This document shows positions 1 through 12,720 of a DNA stretch of 64,000 nucleotides, one piece after another (position 1 is the stretch's first letter; the number at the start of each line of letters is the position of its first letter). This DNA is from Eretmocerus hayati (taxonomy: Eukaryota > Arthropoda > Insecta > Hymenoptera > Aphelinidae), in NCBI GenBank assembly GCA_029851415.1, contig CM056743.1:35480714-35544713 (forward strand), given 5' to 3'. A model generated the notes under the pieces. That model made no database searches and was not told the DNA's origin. It saw only the letters and a program-made list of their open reading frames with translations. The position numbers and the translations under genes were made by a program.

Positions 1-750
1 CTCGAAATTGCATTCCTTGACGAGATTTACCTGGAGAGCCTGTCAGTATTTCACACCACGTCGATGTACTTCGATGCAACTTAACTTGATACTCAAAGAC
101 CAAGAAAAATCACGTCCAATGCAACAAACCTCCTCTTTCTTCTAATACAAAGTGTCAAAATGTACAAACTAGAACACGAACATCCACTGGACACACAGTA
201 TTCGACAGATCCTTCATCGCTATGATTATCCAAGAAATATATGTATATTTTCATACATCATACATAATATAGAAGCAACGACCACCAGGGGAAGATATCG
301 AAAACCCAACTCCAATGTCATAATACATCTAGTAAGATACCGAATTCCAATGACTTTCAACACTCCTATTTCGACTTGTTGTATGTAGTTATGTGAACAT
401 ATACGTTAGGAGGGGTGGTTTTTTTTACATCGAAAAGAAAAAACCATGCGCCTGCTTCATGAAAATCTATTAATCAATTTCGCACGAGAGGCCCATTTTC
501 TTACCACAGCGTTGATTCGAGGGTTAACTCATTATTTTTAAAGCTTCCTCTTGCTCAATACTTATGGTGAAATTTTAAGAGATGGTGTACTTTTTTATGA
601 TAGTATAAATATGGTAAGGGAGCGATTTAAGAGAATCAGGTTAAGAGAACGTTCATAAATTACTAAAGGGGAAGTTTCATTAATTTAGACTCCCTTCTCC
701 CCCTCCCTCATCGTAAGATCTTTTTGAATGGTAAATATCTGACTCAGACA
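1..750. other. AT-rich non-coding sequence
   Basis: No gene, RNA or clear repeat is visible. There is a T8 run near 421 and a CT-rich patch around 689-715. Confidence 0.5.
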
Positions 751-752
751 TA

Positions 753-1486
753 GGGGAGAGTGGGGCAAAATTGGATAAGTGAGATAGCTCGGTCGGAGGC
801 GAGTCTAGGCTTTCGCCGCGTGAATTCTCTTTTAATACCATCACAGACAATGGTTTTTATCGCGGCTAGGCCTCCTGAAACGATACTGGGAGTCCACGCT
901 GACATAGGGGTGCTTTTCGAGGGCCTCACGCAGTTTATTTTCCAAATGCAAGATTACACGCTGCTTGTGCCGAAGTGAATTGGCTCAATCGCCATTTAGG
1001 GGTCAAAAACTACATTACAAAACGAAGATTTTGAGCCGTCGTGGGCCAAAATCGGTTCACTTGGTCCAAATGATCACAATTCTGCGAAAAAAACGCCTGG
1101 GGGCATTTTTGGACAAATTGGTGGGGGCGAATTTGGACAATGCTAAATCCCATCTAAAATCGGTCGACCGATCGCCTGTCCGTGTTTTCCGAGGATAATT
1201 GCCCGTATCGAGGCGCGTATGCGTTTGGGCAAATTTTTCAATTTTGAAAGGCTGTCCAAATTTGCCCCCAAAACTTGTCAAACGTGCCCCCAAGCTCGGG
1301 GCGAATTTGGACAGATTTTTGTTTTTCAACTTCAAGAAAAACTATGAACGCTGAGACCTAGGGGTCTGAAAAATTTTTTTACAATCTATTCAATAGTTGA
1401 ACTTCAAAGTCCCATAACGCGCCTAGCCCCAAGTATCGCCAGATAGCCCCACTGCAAAATCCGTCCAATTTTGTCCCACTCTCCCC
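753..1486. mobile_element. inverted-repeat DNA element with TA target duplication
   Basis: The ends read GGGGAGAGTGGGGCAAAATT (753 onward) and the near-reverse complement AATTTTGTCCCACTCTCCCC (to 1486). TA lies on both sides (751-752 and 1487-1488). The interior has diverged sub-repeats of a GGGGGC...AATTTGGACA motif in both orientations around 1100-1320. It encodes no transposase, so it is non-autonomous. TA duplication is typical of Tc1/mariner-type insertion, but the superfamily is not proven by this alone. Confidence 0.75.
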
Positions 1487-1488
1487 TA

Positions 1489-1999
1489 TACCGTAGAAAT
1501 TTGGGACACCTCCCTCCAAGTTTCTCACGTAGTTCATGGAAGTTCCTTCATCAATGCCTTGTCAATGCATAGGTGATCAGTACAAGCAATCAAGATTGCC
1601 GTCTCAAAATTTAGGAAGTTCATGCGACCACTTCAATGAGCCAGCAGAGAATTCAATTCAAATCTAACGATTCGATACATTTCTGAGTCTCATTTGGGGT
1701 GCTGACATTTTTGTGCCTTTAACAATGCCACACCGAACCAGAGATATCAATGGAAAGTTGTAATGATTTGTTGAAATAATTCTGTCAAGCTATTAAATTG
1801 ATTTACGAGAAAGTTGAAATGAGGTGTTTCGGCGCAGTCCCTACCCAGATCTGGTCACAAATTGTTTGTTAATCATTGTAGAATCGCGAGACCCATGAAA
1901 CTGTATGATTTGACCAATACAATCTATGCATGTAGGGTGTCCACTGAATCTCAAACCATCTCGGTTGGAAAAATTCTGCTGAAAAGCCGTATAGGTGTG
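1489..1999. other. unannotated spacer
   Basis: AT-rich; nothing recognisable. Confidence 0.4.
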
Positions 2000-2002
2000 T
2001 AA

Positions 2003-2235
2003 GGGTGATGACAGACAACCCGCCACGACGCGATTCTCATGCCATTTCACGACACGACATGTAATTTATTCCGATGAAGCCAACCATCGATGGATTTGAT
2101 AGAACCAGTCATGGGTTGTGAAAATGAATCCAATCCATCGATAGTTGGTTTCACCAAAATGAATTATGTGTCGTGTCGAGTGGTGTCGTGAAATGGCATG
2201 AGAATCGCGTCGTGGCGGGTTGTCTGTCATCACCC
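2003..2235. mobile_element. MITE family 1, copy A (PIF/Harbinger-like)
   Basis: A 233-bp element whose long terminal inverted repeats start GGGTGATGACAGACAACCCG and extend about 57 bases to CACGACACGAC. It is flanked by TAA on both sides (2000-2002 and 2236-2238). A 3-bp TWA duplication is the hallmark of PIF/Harbinger elements, including Tourist-type MITEs. No coding capacity. The interior carries a second, weaker palindrome around CCATCGAT. The other copy is at 13354-13603, with its interior in the opposite orientation. Confidence 0.85.
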
Positions 2236-2238
2236 TAA

Positions 2239-5200
2239 GTAGAAGGAAAATTTGTCCCAAGAGCAGGAAAGGGACACAAAGTAGATGAGATGGAAGACTA
2301 AGATTGATGGACGCGCGCCCAGGCAGAGCTAAGTAGTATTATAGTAGCGGTATCTCGTGTGCCATATATTTTTGAGCATAGTGTAGTACGGGACGCGTTT
2401 TATAAAGGTCTGTACTTCTAAACTTAGCTTAGCTGTGTCTACTTTTTGCACTAGGTTAGCAGTCACGTTCTGTTTGTTATGCGATAAAAGACAATCGAGC
2501 TCAGGCGCCAGCATTTATTCTAACATAGATGGCATGTCCATGTGCATCTCGGGTATTAATTCACAGACAAATTAAACGATTTAGAGCAGCTGAGGTTACT
2601 GAGTTTGGAAGATTCCACACGTCATCCCTCACTAACATATATTTTATGTATCCCGATTATTGATCTCGGGACAAAAAGCCAGTGTCCATGGGTACATTTT
2701 ATTCATGCGTCCTTGCAAGTAGTAATACGAGAATGTTAAAATACACCATTGTCAATATTTTACACAAAAAGTGCCTCAGATGCATTTTGATGACGAAGTC
2801 ATCTTATTTTCATGTGCGCAGTGTCTAGTACTTTAACCCTTGCACTATATTTGCTCAAATTTGAGCCGTAATTGAGATCCAATGTTTCACAGTGGTTAGA
2901 ATTGTAATTCCTGATGAACCTAACCTCATTATGAAAGCCATGGATGCAGTTGTACACCTTCAGAGTTTTTATATTTGAAATCGCGATCACAACTTTCACT
3001 TGGCCAAAATTCGTATTTCATGCATATCATTCCCATCAAAACTGGGTACAATTTTAGGTCCAATATTTGATTCCAGAATGTTAAGACCAGGAAATTTCTA
3101 CTGAATAATGTGAATTTTAGTCCAAAAAAAGCCAATACTTTTGTGTACCATTCAGCTTGATCCAAAGTTTTTTTTTTGCACTATCTCGCATCATCGTGTT
3201 TTCAGTGCATTTTTTCCATAAGTCAGCTTCCGCGTCTGGTCACGCAAAACGAGACGCAAAAGCTGAGTAAAATCAGAAATATCAATGTCGGACTTTTCAA
3301 TCGGTAGAAGGGTTTTTCACCGACAGTCTTCAGTATTCTTAAGGACATCGAGAATTCGTGTAGAAAGTGATAGAGCCCGAGAAAGTAGACCAACGAGCTT
3401 TAAAAAGTTGACCCTTTCATATCGATGAGTTTAAAGCGACGACCATTAGTTCTTGCAAGCTGGATGATGTATCTGCGTAGTATAAAAAATGCAAACTCTT
3501 GACGCTGTGTGTATTTTGGACTCGTGCAGCATTCTTTGGTTTCATTGTATGTGAACTGTCGAAGGAACCTGGTGTCGATAGCTTACTTTCTGCTTCTTTT
3601 CGTCTTGGTCTTCATCTTCTTCTTCCTATTCAACAGTATTAGCCGCATCTGCAAGACGTTGACCTGTGACCATGCACTGCACCTCTCGTGTAGACTCTCT
3701 TACATAGATATGGTAGAATATATCCACTCTCTTAACATCGTCATATAGTTATCTCTTTCATCTTGTACTGATATCACAAACACTGTCCCAACTGTCTCAA
3801 ATCTATTTCGGGAATCTATTACCTTTTACTTGTACAGGGGGGCCTCAGATATTATCGGCTGATGACCGCGTCTTTCCTATTTCTGTACGACGAAACAGGT
3901 GTATCAATCTTGATAAGCTGTTTCCTCGAAAAATTGCCTGTCCATGCGTCAGCACTTTTTCAGTTTAGTCAAAATGAATCCTTAGACTGTTTCACAATAC
4001 TTAAGCAAGAATAAAGATACTTTTCGTGCGCATTTTGGATAATACGATTGTAAATGTCCAGATCCTCAATTTTTGTTGTTGACAACTAACAGCCAGTTAG
4101 AGTCGAAATAATATTTTAATCCTGATCCACAAATAACAAATCTACCATTAGGCCACAGCGTTCACGCGTTATTTTAGTTCATTTATTTCGAGGTTACCCT
4201 CTTTGAAACCTTCTAAAGTACAAAAAACGAATAATCTGGATTCACCGCCAAGCCGTCTATTGGAATGCGCTCATTCCATTTTTAGTACCTTCAAAAGAAC
4301 TGGCTTTTAACTCTAGGTCCTTCCTGAGTCATGAAAAAGTCTCCATTATATGATATTCCAATACTTTCAATCTAATTAAAATCATCTCTGTCTAAAATAA
4401 ATGCATTCTTCAACATGTTCACCTGCAGGGAATCTAACAACCGTATATACAAAATGTAGTTGTAGACTGCTGATCATGTTCTAATACCAGAGTTAATTTG
4501 GAGCACACAAAGTGCTATTCAATCGTTTAATAGCAATGAAAAAAATGTTGGTAAACATCTTACTTTCCAACAGTGGTCATTTCCAATTCAATTTTTTCAT
4601 GATGAACCACGCAGTGAAATCGAATTTTACATACATTACGATGAAATTATCCAGAATAAAACCATGAGTCCGTGCCGGTGATCCCTCAGTAATAGTGCCT
4701 TGATATGGCTTTACATGAATCTTGAATCTGATTAAGGAAGTAAAGATATATAACAGCTGAACAGAACAAGTGGTCGTCGTCGAATATTGTGGTGGACGAG
4801 AGTAATGTTCACCCCCTGAAAGGGTCAACGTGCCGTCCCTTCGCAACTGCCGGTTTTTGGCTTGTGTTTCCATGCGAAACCTCGAAGCAAACTCTGTCTC
4901 TCTTTATCTCTTCCTTTGTCTCCCTTATTTTGTCTAGCCAGCCCTCTCGATTTTCGGCACTGACCTCTCCAATTTTCTCCCCCACCATACCTACCACACA
5001 CCCTTTATGCTCCGTGTATTTCACTCGCAGTTTTCCCTCTCTCCTTCTATTGCATTATCCAGATTCTCATGCATGTGCTTACATATATAAGGGTTTTATG
5101 CCTCTCATACGTTTAATGTAAACGGGACTGTTCCTATGCTGCATTGTAATTATTGCTACACATGGCTGATTTTTGTGCTTTTGATCATGCTGAATAAGCT

Positions 5201-6660
5201 TTACTTGAACTGTGGATCCTTTGTTAGCTTCGAATTCTCATACTTATTGTCACTTTCGTGCAAATATGGTCAAATCTCTTCTCAATTAAATTTTTTTAAT
5301 TGGGCATATTTTACAAGAGTATTTCCAATTCATAAGTGTAGTTGAATTCATGATGAATTACATTGAACGCTGCGTCTCAGATTTAGTTCCTTTGAGTGAC
5401 AGTATTGAACAATTCTGACTTTTGATTCAAGTATCACACATTCTCAGGATTACTTGTGAATCCCTGATTGCACTTAGCAACTATTTGATTGCTACGGATA
5501 ATATAGAAAAATATACGCTGCATACCAAACTCAATCAAGTTGCAGATCCATCTGGTCGCTATGAGTTACACACGATCATTTCGTTTCATGATGCTAAACA
5601 TGATTCCGTCCTTGGTTTTAGTCGTAATTCCTCACAATCAATAGTTTGTTATGATCAGTGTTTTGCTTTTCAACATTGAACTCGAATCATATAAGAACTT
5701 GTTCCTATATACAATGGAAAAAGTCTCGCACCTTGATATCTTCCCTCTCCTTACCATCTTTTTGAACCGAAAATTTTTAAAAATCGAATTTGAATTCGGT
5801 AAATCCACAATTTCTTCCCAGCCATCTTTCTGTACTTTCTTTCTTTGAGACTCAACATTTAATGCTTCGAATTTGATCAATGTGAAATGAATTGGATGAA
5901 ACGGCGTTATCGAATCCTTTTGAAGAGCATGAGTGTTTGGTTTGCTGCTGCGTCTCTCTCGAGTGGCTTTACTCTCTTGATGCCGGTCGCTTTAATTGAG
6001 CTTGATTTTACCTCCGGTATGCTCGAGAAGAGAGCAAGCGCAATTGATGGATGGAGAGGAAGTGAAAAATTCCAGAAATTCCTCAGAGCGATTGTGCACC
6101 CTTTTTCTGTCACGAGATTCTCCTCTTTCTTTTTCCTTTCTATCTTTCTCTCTTTTATCTAAGACTCATTATTGATGTTCGTCGTCTGCTGCTAGCAGAC
6201 AAAAACTAACGCCGAGACACAACTTGTAGCTGAAAGCAGACTTTTTTCATATCTTCCATTCAAATTTAGCAAATTTCTCTATGCTGAGAATCGGATGTAC
6301 ATAGAATTGGAACCATTTTACTTATAATATTGATAATATCGAGAAAATATTTCTGGTCGTCTTTGCGGCTCTTTCATCAAAAAAGTAGAATTTATGATAC
6401 ATAGTGGCGTTTCCAGAACCTCAGGGTTTCTCAGAAGAACTTCAGTTTCTTTGGGTCTTTCGGGTCTATCGAGGCCCACTGCCGCGGTAATCCACTTTGC
6501 TGTCCACCTGATCCATACCATCGGTTTCTCTCAGTTCAGGAGCTTGATCTGAGAGGAAAATCCGTGGTTAGATTTGTGAAAAGCGTGACGGTCCGTTTCT
6601 ATCTTTAGTTTGTGCCCATTGAAACATTAGTTTCCATGAGATTCGCTCACCACACGTATG
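2239..6660. other. non-coding upstream sequence
   Basis: No credible exon. CT-rich stretches occur at 4890-5050 and 5940-6160, and a short perfect hairpin, GTCTGCTGCTAGCAGAC, is at about 6184-6200. Open frames here are under 111 codons and have no recognisable motif. Confidence 0.4.
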
Positions 6661-6663
6661 CTC

Positions 6664-6923
6664 ATAACGAAGTCCGGGGGGTGGTAGGGTTGGGGGTCGG
6701 AGTCCGAGGTCCCTGACTGCAATACAACAGTCCCGCCAGATAGCCCGGTTCTGAGCTCTTTCTTTCTACATAGTGGGGGGGGGGGGTCTCTTTCTGTTTC
6801 TTTGAAGTTATCATGAATAATATCCTTCCATCTAATTCTTGGTCTCCCTCGATTTCTTCGAGTTGTTGGTGTATAGTCTAGGATCTTACGAGCTGTAGAA
6901 GACAAGTAGAATACAATCATCAT
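6664..6923 (-). pseudogene. LINE reverse-transcriptase C-terminal relic, frameshifted
   Basis: The minus strand reads RRNRGRPRIRWKDIIHDNFK, matching the GRP-x-RW-x-D motif near the C-terminus of non-LTR retrotransposon polyproteins. After a 12-base C run on that strand (G run 6775-6786 on the + strand) the frame is lost. It resumes in another frame as AQNRAIWRDCCIAVRDLGLR, the AxxRxxWR motif that normally follows. So this is one protein tail broken by a slippage-type frameshift. No 5' part of the element is present nearby. Confidence 0.7.
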
Positions 6924-6929
6924 AATTGG

Positions 6930-8380
6930 GGTTCAACATATTGTCCAGTAATTATTCGGGAAGCTCGTCAAGTTTCTATTTGGTTCCTCTAAAACAGCTG
7001 AAGGCTGATGTAAAGTGACGTATTTTTCTCATTCATCCATAAATTTTGAGGGATTTATACAACATAGTATATAGTCGTTGCAAATCATTTATTCTCGTTT
7101 AACATCTGGTGCATCTGGGTAGAGTCGAAAAAAATTCTCACTAAAATTCAGATAAATCATTTCCATGCTTCAGACATCGGTCAAATCTTTCAGATACAGA
7201 TTTCATATTCATCCAAATTTGGTTCCGATCCTTCTGCCTACATCAGAAGATCCCTCCAGATTTGTATCGATCAGACCTCGTATCGAGGGACTAGATCGGA
7301 TGACTTACTTTCAGATTCCAAGTAATTTGTTATTAAACTTTCTCAAGATAATCTTTCATTTATATCTTATCTTTGGTCCCGCGTGAAGGATTGAGAGACA
7401 CACAAATGTAAGTCCTTTACGTGAGACTCAAAGGATTAGATTTGAATTCTGTGTCGGTTGGCTAAAATCTTTCTCAAATTTGTCGAATGAATATGAGCTA
7501 CTATAATCATTCTCCTGCCACACATATCTGTCCCCACTTCAAGTTGAATCCATTCTTTAATTCTGGCTATACAAAATGACGAGTTGTCAAATGCTCATTT
7601 TAATTAAACCTGTTTTTATTTAGCCCAAATTGGAGGAGAATGTGGTATGTAAATTTTCATTCATGTCGCGCAATGATGTGTCGCGCTCTAGCACCACTTG
7701 ACGTTGTCATGTTCGTTAAATTACAAAAAATTTCTCAATAAAATTTTCTCAACTTCTACCAAAGTATCCCCATCTCTGAAAACCCATGCACTTCACACAG
7801 CGTCGAATCTTTCTACTTTCAAATTTGCAGAAGCCTTACATGATCCTCCACCTACCTTAATGAACCAACAATAATCTCATCTCGATCACCTAATTATTTC
7901 GAACCTCCAACCACGCGTTGTCTTCTTCAATCCGTGAATGTATATCATATGAAGTAAAAAACATATAAATCTCAAAAATGTTGAAATTTAAGTATTAAAA
8001 AGCATTTCATGCTACTTGTCGTCCATTTCTTTTAGCCGGTGGTGCGACGCACCCACGTGGGTTTCTCACGCCGCACGCTCGTCGCAACCCGATCGAATTT
8101 TTCCCTCGCACAGTTTTTACTCCTCCATCTATACGTTTCATCAGCGTTACAGAGATAAAATGTACACCAACCACCGAGAGGTCCTTAACCTCTCTCGTTT
8201 CATCAATAACTTTTTACAATCCTTGGACCACACAGTAGGCACCAATACACACATTGTCAAAATTGGAGAAAATTGTCAAAGAATTGAATCGTTGTTCCAC
8301 TGACTGTTTAGAAAACTGCAATAGTGCAATTCAGTATCAGCAGGAGGACCAAAAATCTGCATCAAGGGCGAAAGCTTGAA
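6930..8380. other. unannotated spacer
   Basis: AT-rich with no clear gene. A GC-richer patch at 8030-8100 has no convincing coding frame. Confidence 0.4.
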
Positions 8381-8386
8381 AGTCAC

Positions 8387-8600
8387 AGAGTGAGAGAGAG
8401 AGAGCCGAGTAGAGTAGTCACTCCAGAAATCCCGGTGCACATCAGGGTATAATACACCCTTCCCTCTGTAGCCGACGCGATCAATACGCGATATTCTCTC
8501 TCACTCTTCGCGTTTCGCGAACGAGCAAGACCATCACCGAGCGCTTTTCCTTCTTTCCACCCTTGCATATCCTACCCTTATACTCTTTCCTCTCTCTCTT

Positions 8601-8631
<31 letters not shown>

Positions 8632-8960
8632 TTCTCTCTCTCTCTCCTCTTCACTTTTCTTTTTTTCGTATCCTCTTTTTCGTCTCGTCTCTCGAAAGAA
8701 AGAGAGATGAAAAAAAAAAAACCAAAGTGAGCTCCTGAAATTTTTTTCTCCGATTCCTTTCTTCACCCGCAGGGTAGTATATCAGCCATCGCCATCATCA
8801 GACATCCTCTTCCTTTCCCTCCTTCCCCTATTTTACAGCGCGTGCCATGCTCGCGCCACGCTGCTGGCCCTTTTGCAATGAGCGTTAACACGCGTGGTCG
8901 GTCTTACACACACACACACATATTATAACCTTGTCGTCTCGTCGTGTCTGGAGAGCCTCC
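8387..8960. promoter_or_regulatory. GAGA/TC-rich island with CT and CA microsatellites
   Basis: GAGAGAGAGAG near 8393, a long CT tract at about 8587-8650, GAAAGAAAGAGAGA near 8694, and a CA tract at 8906-8920. GC-richer CGCG-containing sequence surrounds them (8465-8530, 8838-8900). Clustered GA/CT repeats are binding sites for GAGA-factor-type proteins at insect promoters and enhancers. Regulatory function is inferred; no transcription start is defined. Confidence 0.4.
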
Positions 8961-10238
8961 TCACGTCGTCAAATGAGTGCTGCTTTCACCCGTTATTCTT
9001 TCTACAATTATACTTGCTTTTGCAGCAATTAGTTTTTTATTGATATACTGTGGTGTATGTATTATAGAGTGTCCTTGAAATTTCTAACGAGCGATTTTTT
9101 TTTTTTCGTCCTGAGTCAAAGTAATGTACACAGGGTCCTCTGCATCGCTTGTTCTTCGTGTGATATTCGTTATTATTAGTATAGCCACGTGGCTTGCAAG
9201 TTTAGATTGAGAGGGTAAATTTGAGAGGTTGAAAAGACATTTTTACGCATAACGATTTAAATATGAATGTATTTGCTCTAATTGGAAGATTCACCGGGGT
9301 GAAATATTTTTTAATTCCACAATGATTCACAAAACCATTCTTAATACTGTACACAACGTTGGGCGAAATGTTCCCTAGTTCACGTCAATTTTTTGTGTGC
9401 AAGTAACTGGACTAATTTGTGAGCTTGACCTGATTATTTTTCTGTTTTCATCTAATACTCAGTACAAATCTTGAAACTGTGACAAAACCACTGTTGTATA
9501 AGGTCCCGAAGTGATCTTCAGACATTTTTCTACCATTGTATCGGATCAATGAAGACATTTCACCACTTGACCAAATAGTCATAGTAAAAGACCCAAATTT
9601 TTCTGCATATTTTTCAAAAAACCTCCCTTAGCAATATCGATTGTATTCAACTCCTTGCGCAACCAAGATGACTGATGAACAACGATTGAAAGAATACACA
9701 CTTCCTGCGTCCTTTTTCATCAACATTTTTCTGCCACAGACATTTGTCTGGTCTGGAATATCCTGTTCCAAAATCGAATCACAGATATGTAATAGCTTCC
9801 TATTTTATTTATCAATTTTCAGTATTGGATCGTGAATTGAGTGTATCTTCTTGAGCGGAACAGATTTCTCAATCAAGATAAAAGGGAAATTTTTCCAAAT
9901 GCTCGTGGTGCGTTCAAATATTCACTGCCACTATTTTATTCTAATCATTGGGCGGTTCTGTAACTTTTTTGGACACTTATCAGGTATTCGTTCCCAAAGT
10001 AATATACAAACAGAATGATAGAAAAATTTGTCAAGATTATATTATTTGGGAATTTTATCAGATATGTCACCTCAGAGGTAATTTCTCTAGTATGGGTTGG
10101 AATTTGTGGCCGTTTTATTTTCAATACATTTTGATACATTTTGCGTAAAAATGTACTTTGCGCACAGTTTGTCAACGTTTACTCCAGTTTACTCACAGTT
10201 TATCCAAAGTATTGTTCGATGCGCGAAAGTGAAACCTG
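8961..10238. other. unannotated spacer
   Basis: AT-rich; no feature recognised. Confidence 0.4.
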
Positions 10239-10241
10239 TTA

Positions 10242-10534
10242 GGGTGTGTCTACAAATGATGCATATGCAGTGCACAGCACGCATATGCACTGCACACGTG
10301 CACTTGTGCATCTCATCGAAATTGAGCAAAGATTGGAGGGATCACATCAGAGAATTTTTAATTTGGATCGGTTTGTGTCTTTGTTCCGTTGCTTGATGAT
10401 CCAAGGCATGCAGAACTCGACGAGTTCCGTCTGGTTTTGGCTAAAATTCAATGAGCTGCACATGTGCATGTGCGCAGTGCATATGTGCAGTGTTCACTGC
10501 GTATTTATGCATATGCATATTTGTGGACGCACCC
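10242..10534. mobile_element. MITE family 2, copy A (TTA-flanked)
   Basis: A 293-bp element with ends GGGTGTGTCTACAAAT and ATTTGTGGACGCACCC, flanked by TTA (10239-10241 and 10535-10537). Subterminal regions are dense in TGCATATGCA and GTGCAC palindromic words. The duplication size fits PIF/Harbinger. Copy B is at 17672-17930. Confidence 0.8.
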
Positions 10535-10539
10535 TTATT

Positions 10540-11155
10540 CGCATCCTCGTGATGATTCCGACCCTAGCCTGCGACTCGGGCTGGAAACCCATCACACGGA
10601 TACGAAATTAGTACATTTCGATACAAGGGTGAAAAAACTTTTTTTTGCTTTGCATCCGAGTGATGGGTTTCCGGTCTGAGCTTGCTTTTCCACTTTCTCG
10701 CACAGTTTGTCGAAAAACACAGTTCGATACACGGGTGTCAAACATATTTTTCTCATCCTCGTGTTGATTCCGACTTTCGCCTACGGCTCGGGCCGGAAAC
10801 CCATCACTCGGACGCGACAATAGTAGATTTCGCACCGAGATTAAGAGGTTGTAGCTCGCTTCTGAGCGATCGGTTTTCGACCCGAGCCGCAGGCGAGGGT
10901 CGAAATGATCGCTCGGAAGCGGTGAACCTCATGATCGAGGCGCGTATGCTATTTTATGCGATTTCGTAGTAAGCACCCAAACATCAAAAAATTGCATAAA
11001 GAAGTGTTTACATCTTTGTATCGAAATAGTATATTATGATACAAGGGCGCAAACGACGATTTTGCGCACTTCGAGTGATTTTTTTAGACCCGAGCCGCAG
11101 GCGAGGGTCTAAATAGTCACGAGAAAGCGAAAGCCGTAGTATCATACTATGTTTT
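10540..11155. repeat. cluster of diverged GC-rich repeats around a CGAGCCGCAGGCGAGG core
   Basis: At least four related blocks alternate orientation. GGAAACCCATCACNCGGA is at about 10583 and 10797. Its inverse, TCCGAGTGATGGGTTTCCGG, is at 10656. CGAGCCGCAGGCGAGG recurs at about 10882 and 11092, with degenerate forms at 10563 and 10776. TTCGATACA-type motifs precede blocks at 10618 and 10711. It looks like a degenerate repeat family or composite transposon remnant; no superfamily assigned. Confidence 0.55.
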
Positions 11156-11429
11156 TTGATCTTCTGTGAGCAAATGAAAAGTGACAAACAGTGTGCAAAT
11201 GACTCATTTGCGCACAGTCGATCAGAATGTAATATTTTCAGATGATCATACGAAGAAAAATATTAGTTACGTAACCATCAAATTTAACGTTAAACAGTAT
11301 ATGAATTATATATGTGAGAACGTCATGTGCACTTTATCGAGGCCTAAGAAGATTTGTTTACACCGATCTTCTAAGTGAGAATTGATCTTTTACATGTAGC
11401 AAACACCGATATGGTATCCACAACAACAG

Positions 11430-11580
11430 CAGACTATATATAGGTATTGTTGTATGGTAGAAGCTTCTTTAGCCAGTACACCGCGCGCGCTCAAGAGTCA
11501 GCTGATGCGCGAGAGGCGTGCCGCAATGCTGCCATACCGGCTCCAACTGAGCGTATCCACATTCATTGTCAGTTATCGTC
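11430..11580 (+). promoter_or_regulatory. possible core promoter region
   Basis: ACTATATATAGG at about 11432 is a good TATA-like element, followed by a CpG-rich patch with CCGCGCGCGC (about 11481) and several TCAGT/TCATTG initiator-like words. Nothing downstream identifies a transcript. Low confidence. Confidence 0.2.
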
Positions 11581-12059
11581 TATTGTAACTGAAATTTGAA
11601 TGAGATCATCACAAAAATGTTTATCTCGTTTTGTTTTTAAGTTCAAATTCACAATATGTATATACCGAGTTGTGGAAAACGCAGTTTCCGCATCAGTTTC
11701 CACACGAGGTACTTGGGGTTTTTTTTTTTTCGATTGACATACGGAAAAACAATGCTCCACTGTGTCCTTTAAGAGAAAAATATTTTCATTGAGGGTTGTG
11801 CAGCAAAAAAAAAGGTGCATTATTTAACGGGTGATGAGACCTCATACAGTATACTAAAATTCGTTTTTTATTATATGCTCATTTCTTTGAGATCATGTTT
11901 ACTCTGGATATTTAAATCGATTGTAGAGTAAATTGATTTATCTATTTAATTTGTCATTTCAAAATTCTCCGGGTATATATTTGTTTGTGAAGAAGCGTTT
12001 CAGAATTGTAGAATAATTATGGTCCCACACTCTTTTGATCGCAAATAAATTTTTTCGTT

Positions 12060-12720
12060 AGAATAACAGCATAGCAGCCAGCAAAGCTGCATCGCATCAG
12101 CATCATCAGTTGCCAGTCGCTTTTGTATCATCATATCTTTCTCTCTCTCTCTCATTCATTCACTCACTCATCTCATATGCACTACACACTATCACAAGTC
12201 GCAAATTGCAGAGAGAGAGAGAGAGAGAAGGAGAGAAAGAGAGATAGTGAGAAGTGCACGCCTGCGCTTCGGCACTGTTCTCTCTGTTGCTATGCCGGTT
12301 GGTATAAACTCCTGACCACGCTGCTGCTGCTGTGATGCTCAGAGCATCGCGCAGAGAGCTTACTCGACGACTCAAACTGCGCTGGCGCTGCTTATATTGC
12401 GCCATGGCCTTTTCTTCTTCTTCTTCTTCTCCCTCCATCATCTACCACCACATTTCTATATCTCAACCCCCTTATAACGTCGACATTGGCGAAAATCAAC
12501 CCTCTCGACTTTCTCCCAGCGCAGCATACATAAACATATCACACACACTAACACAAACACACACACAAAGCTGTTCTATATGTACATACTGTCGACCAGC
12601 AACGTAGACGACTTTTCGTCCTGCAGAATCGTCTCACTTTTTTTTTCCTAGTCGTACTCTCCTCCTTTCCCTTCATAAGGCAACATATCTGCAAGCTCTC
12701 TCTGTCTCTGTCTCTGTGCT
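12060..12720. promoter_or_regulatory. GAGA/TC-rich, CpG-containing island
   Basis: It contains CT tracts (12139-12160), a GA tract (12210-12230), CTGCTGCTGCTG near 12321, a TTC tract (12411-12430) and CA-rich sequence (12540-12570). The base composition differs clearly from its surroundings. It could be a promoter or 5' UTR; its open frames have no recognisable domain and follow the microsatellites. Confidence 0.35.
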
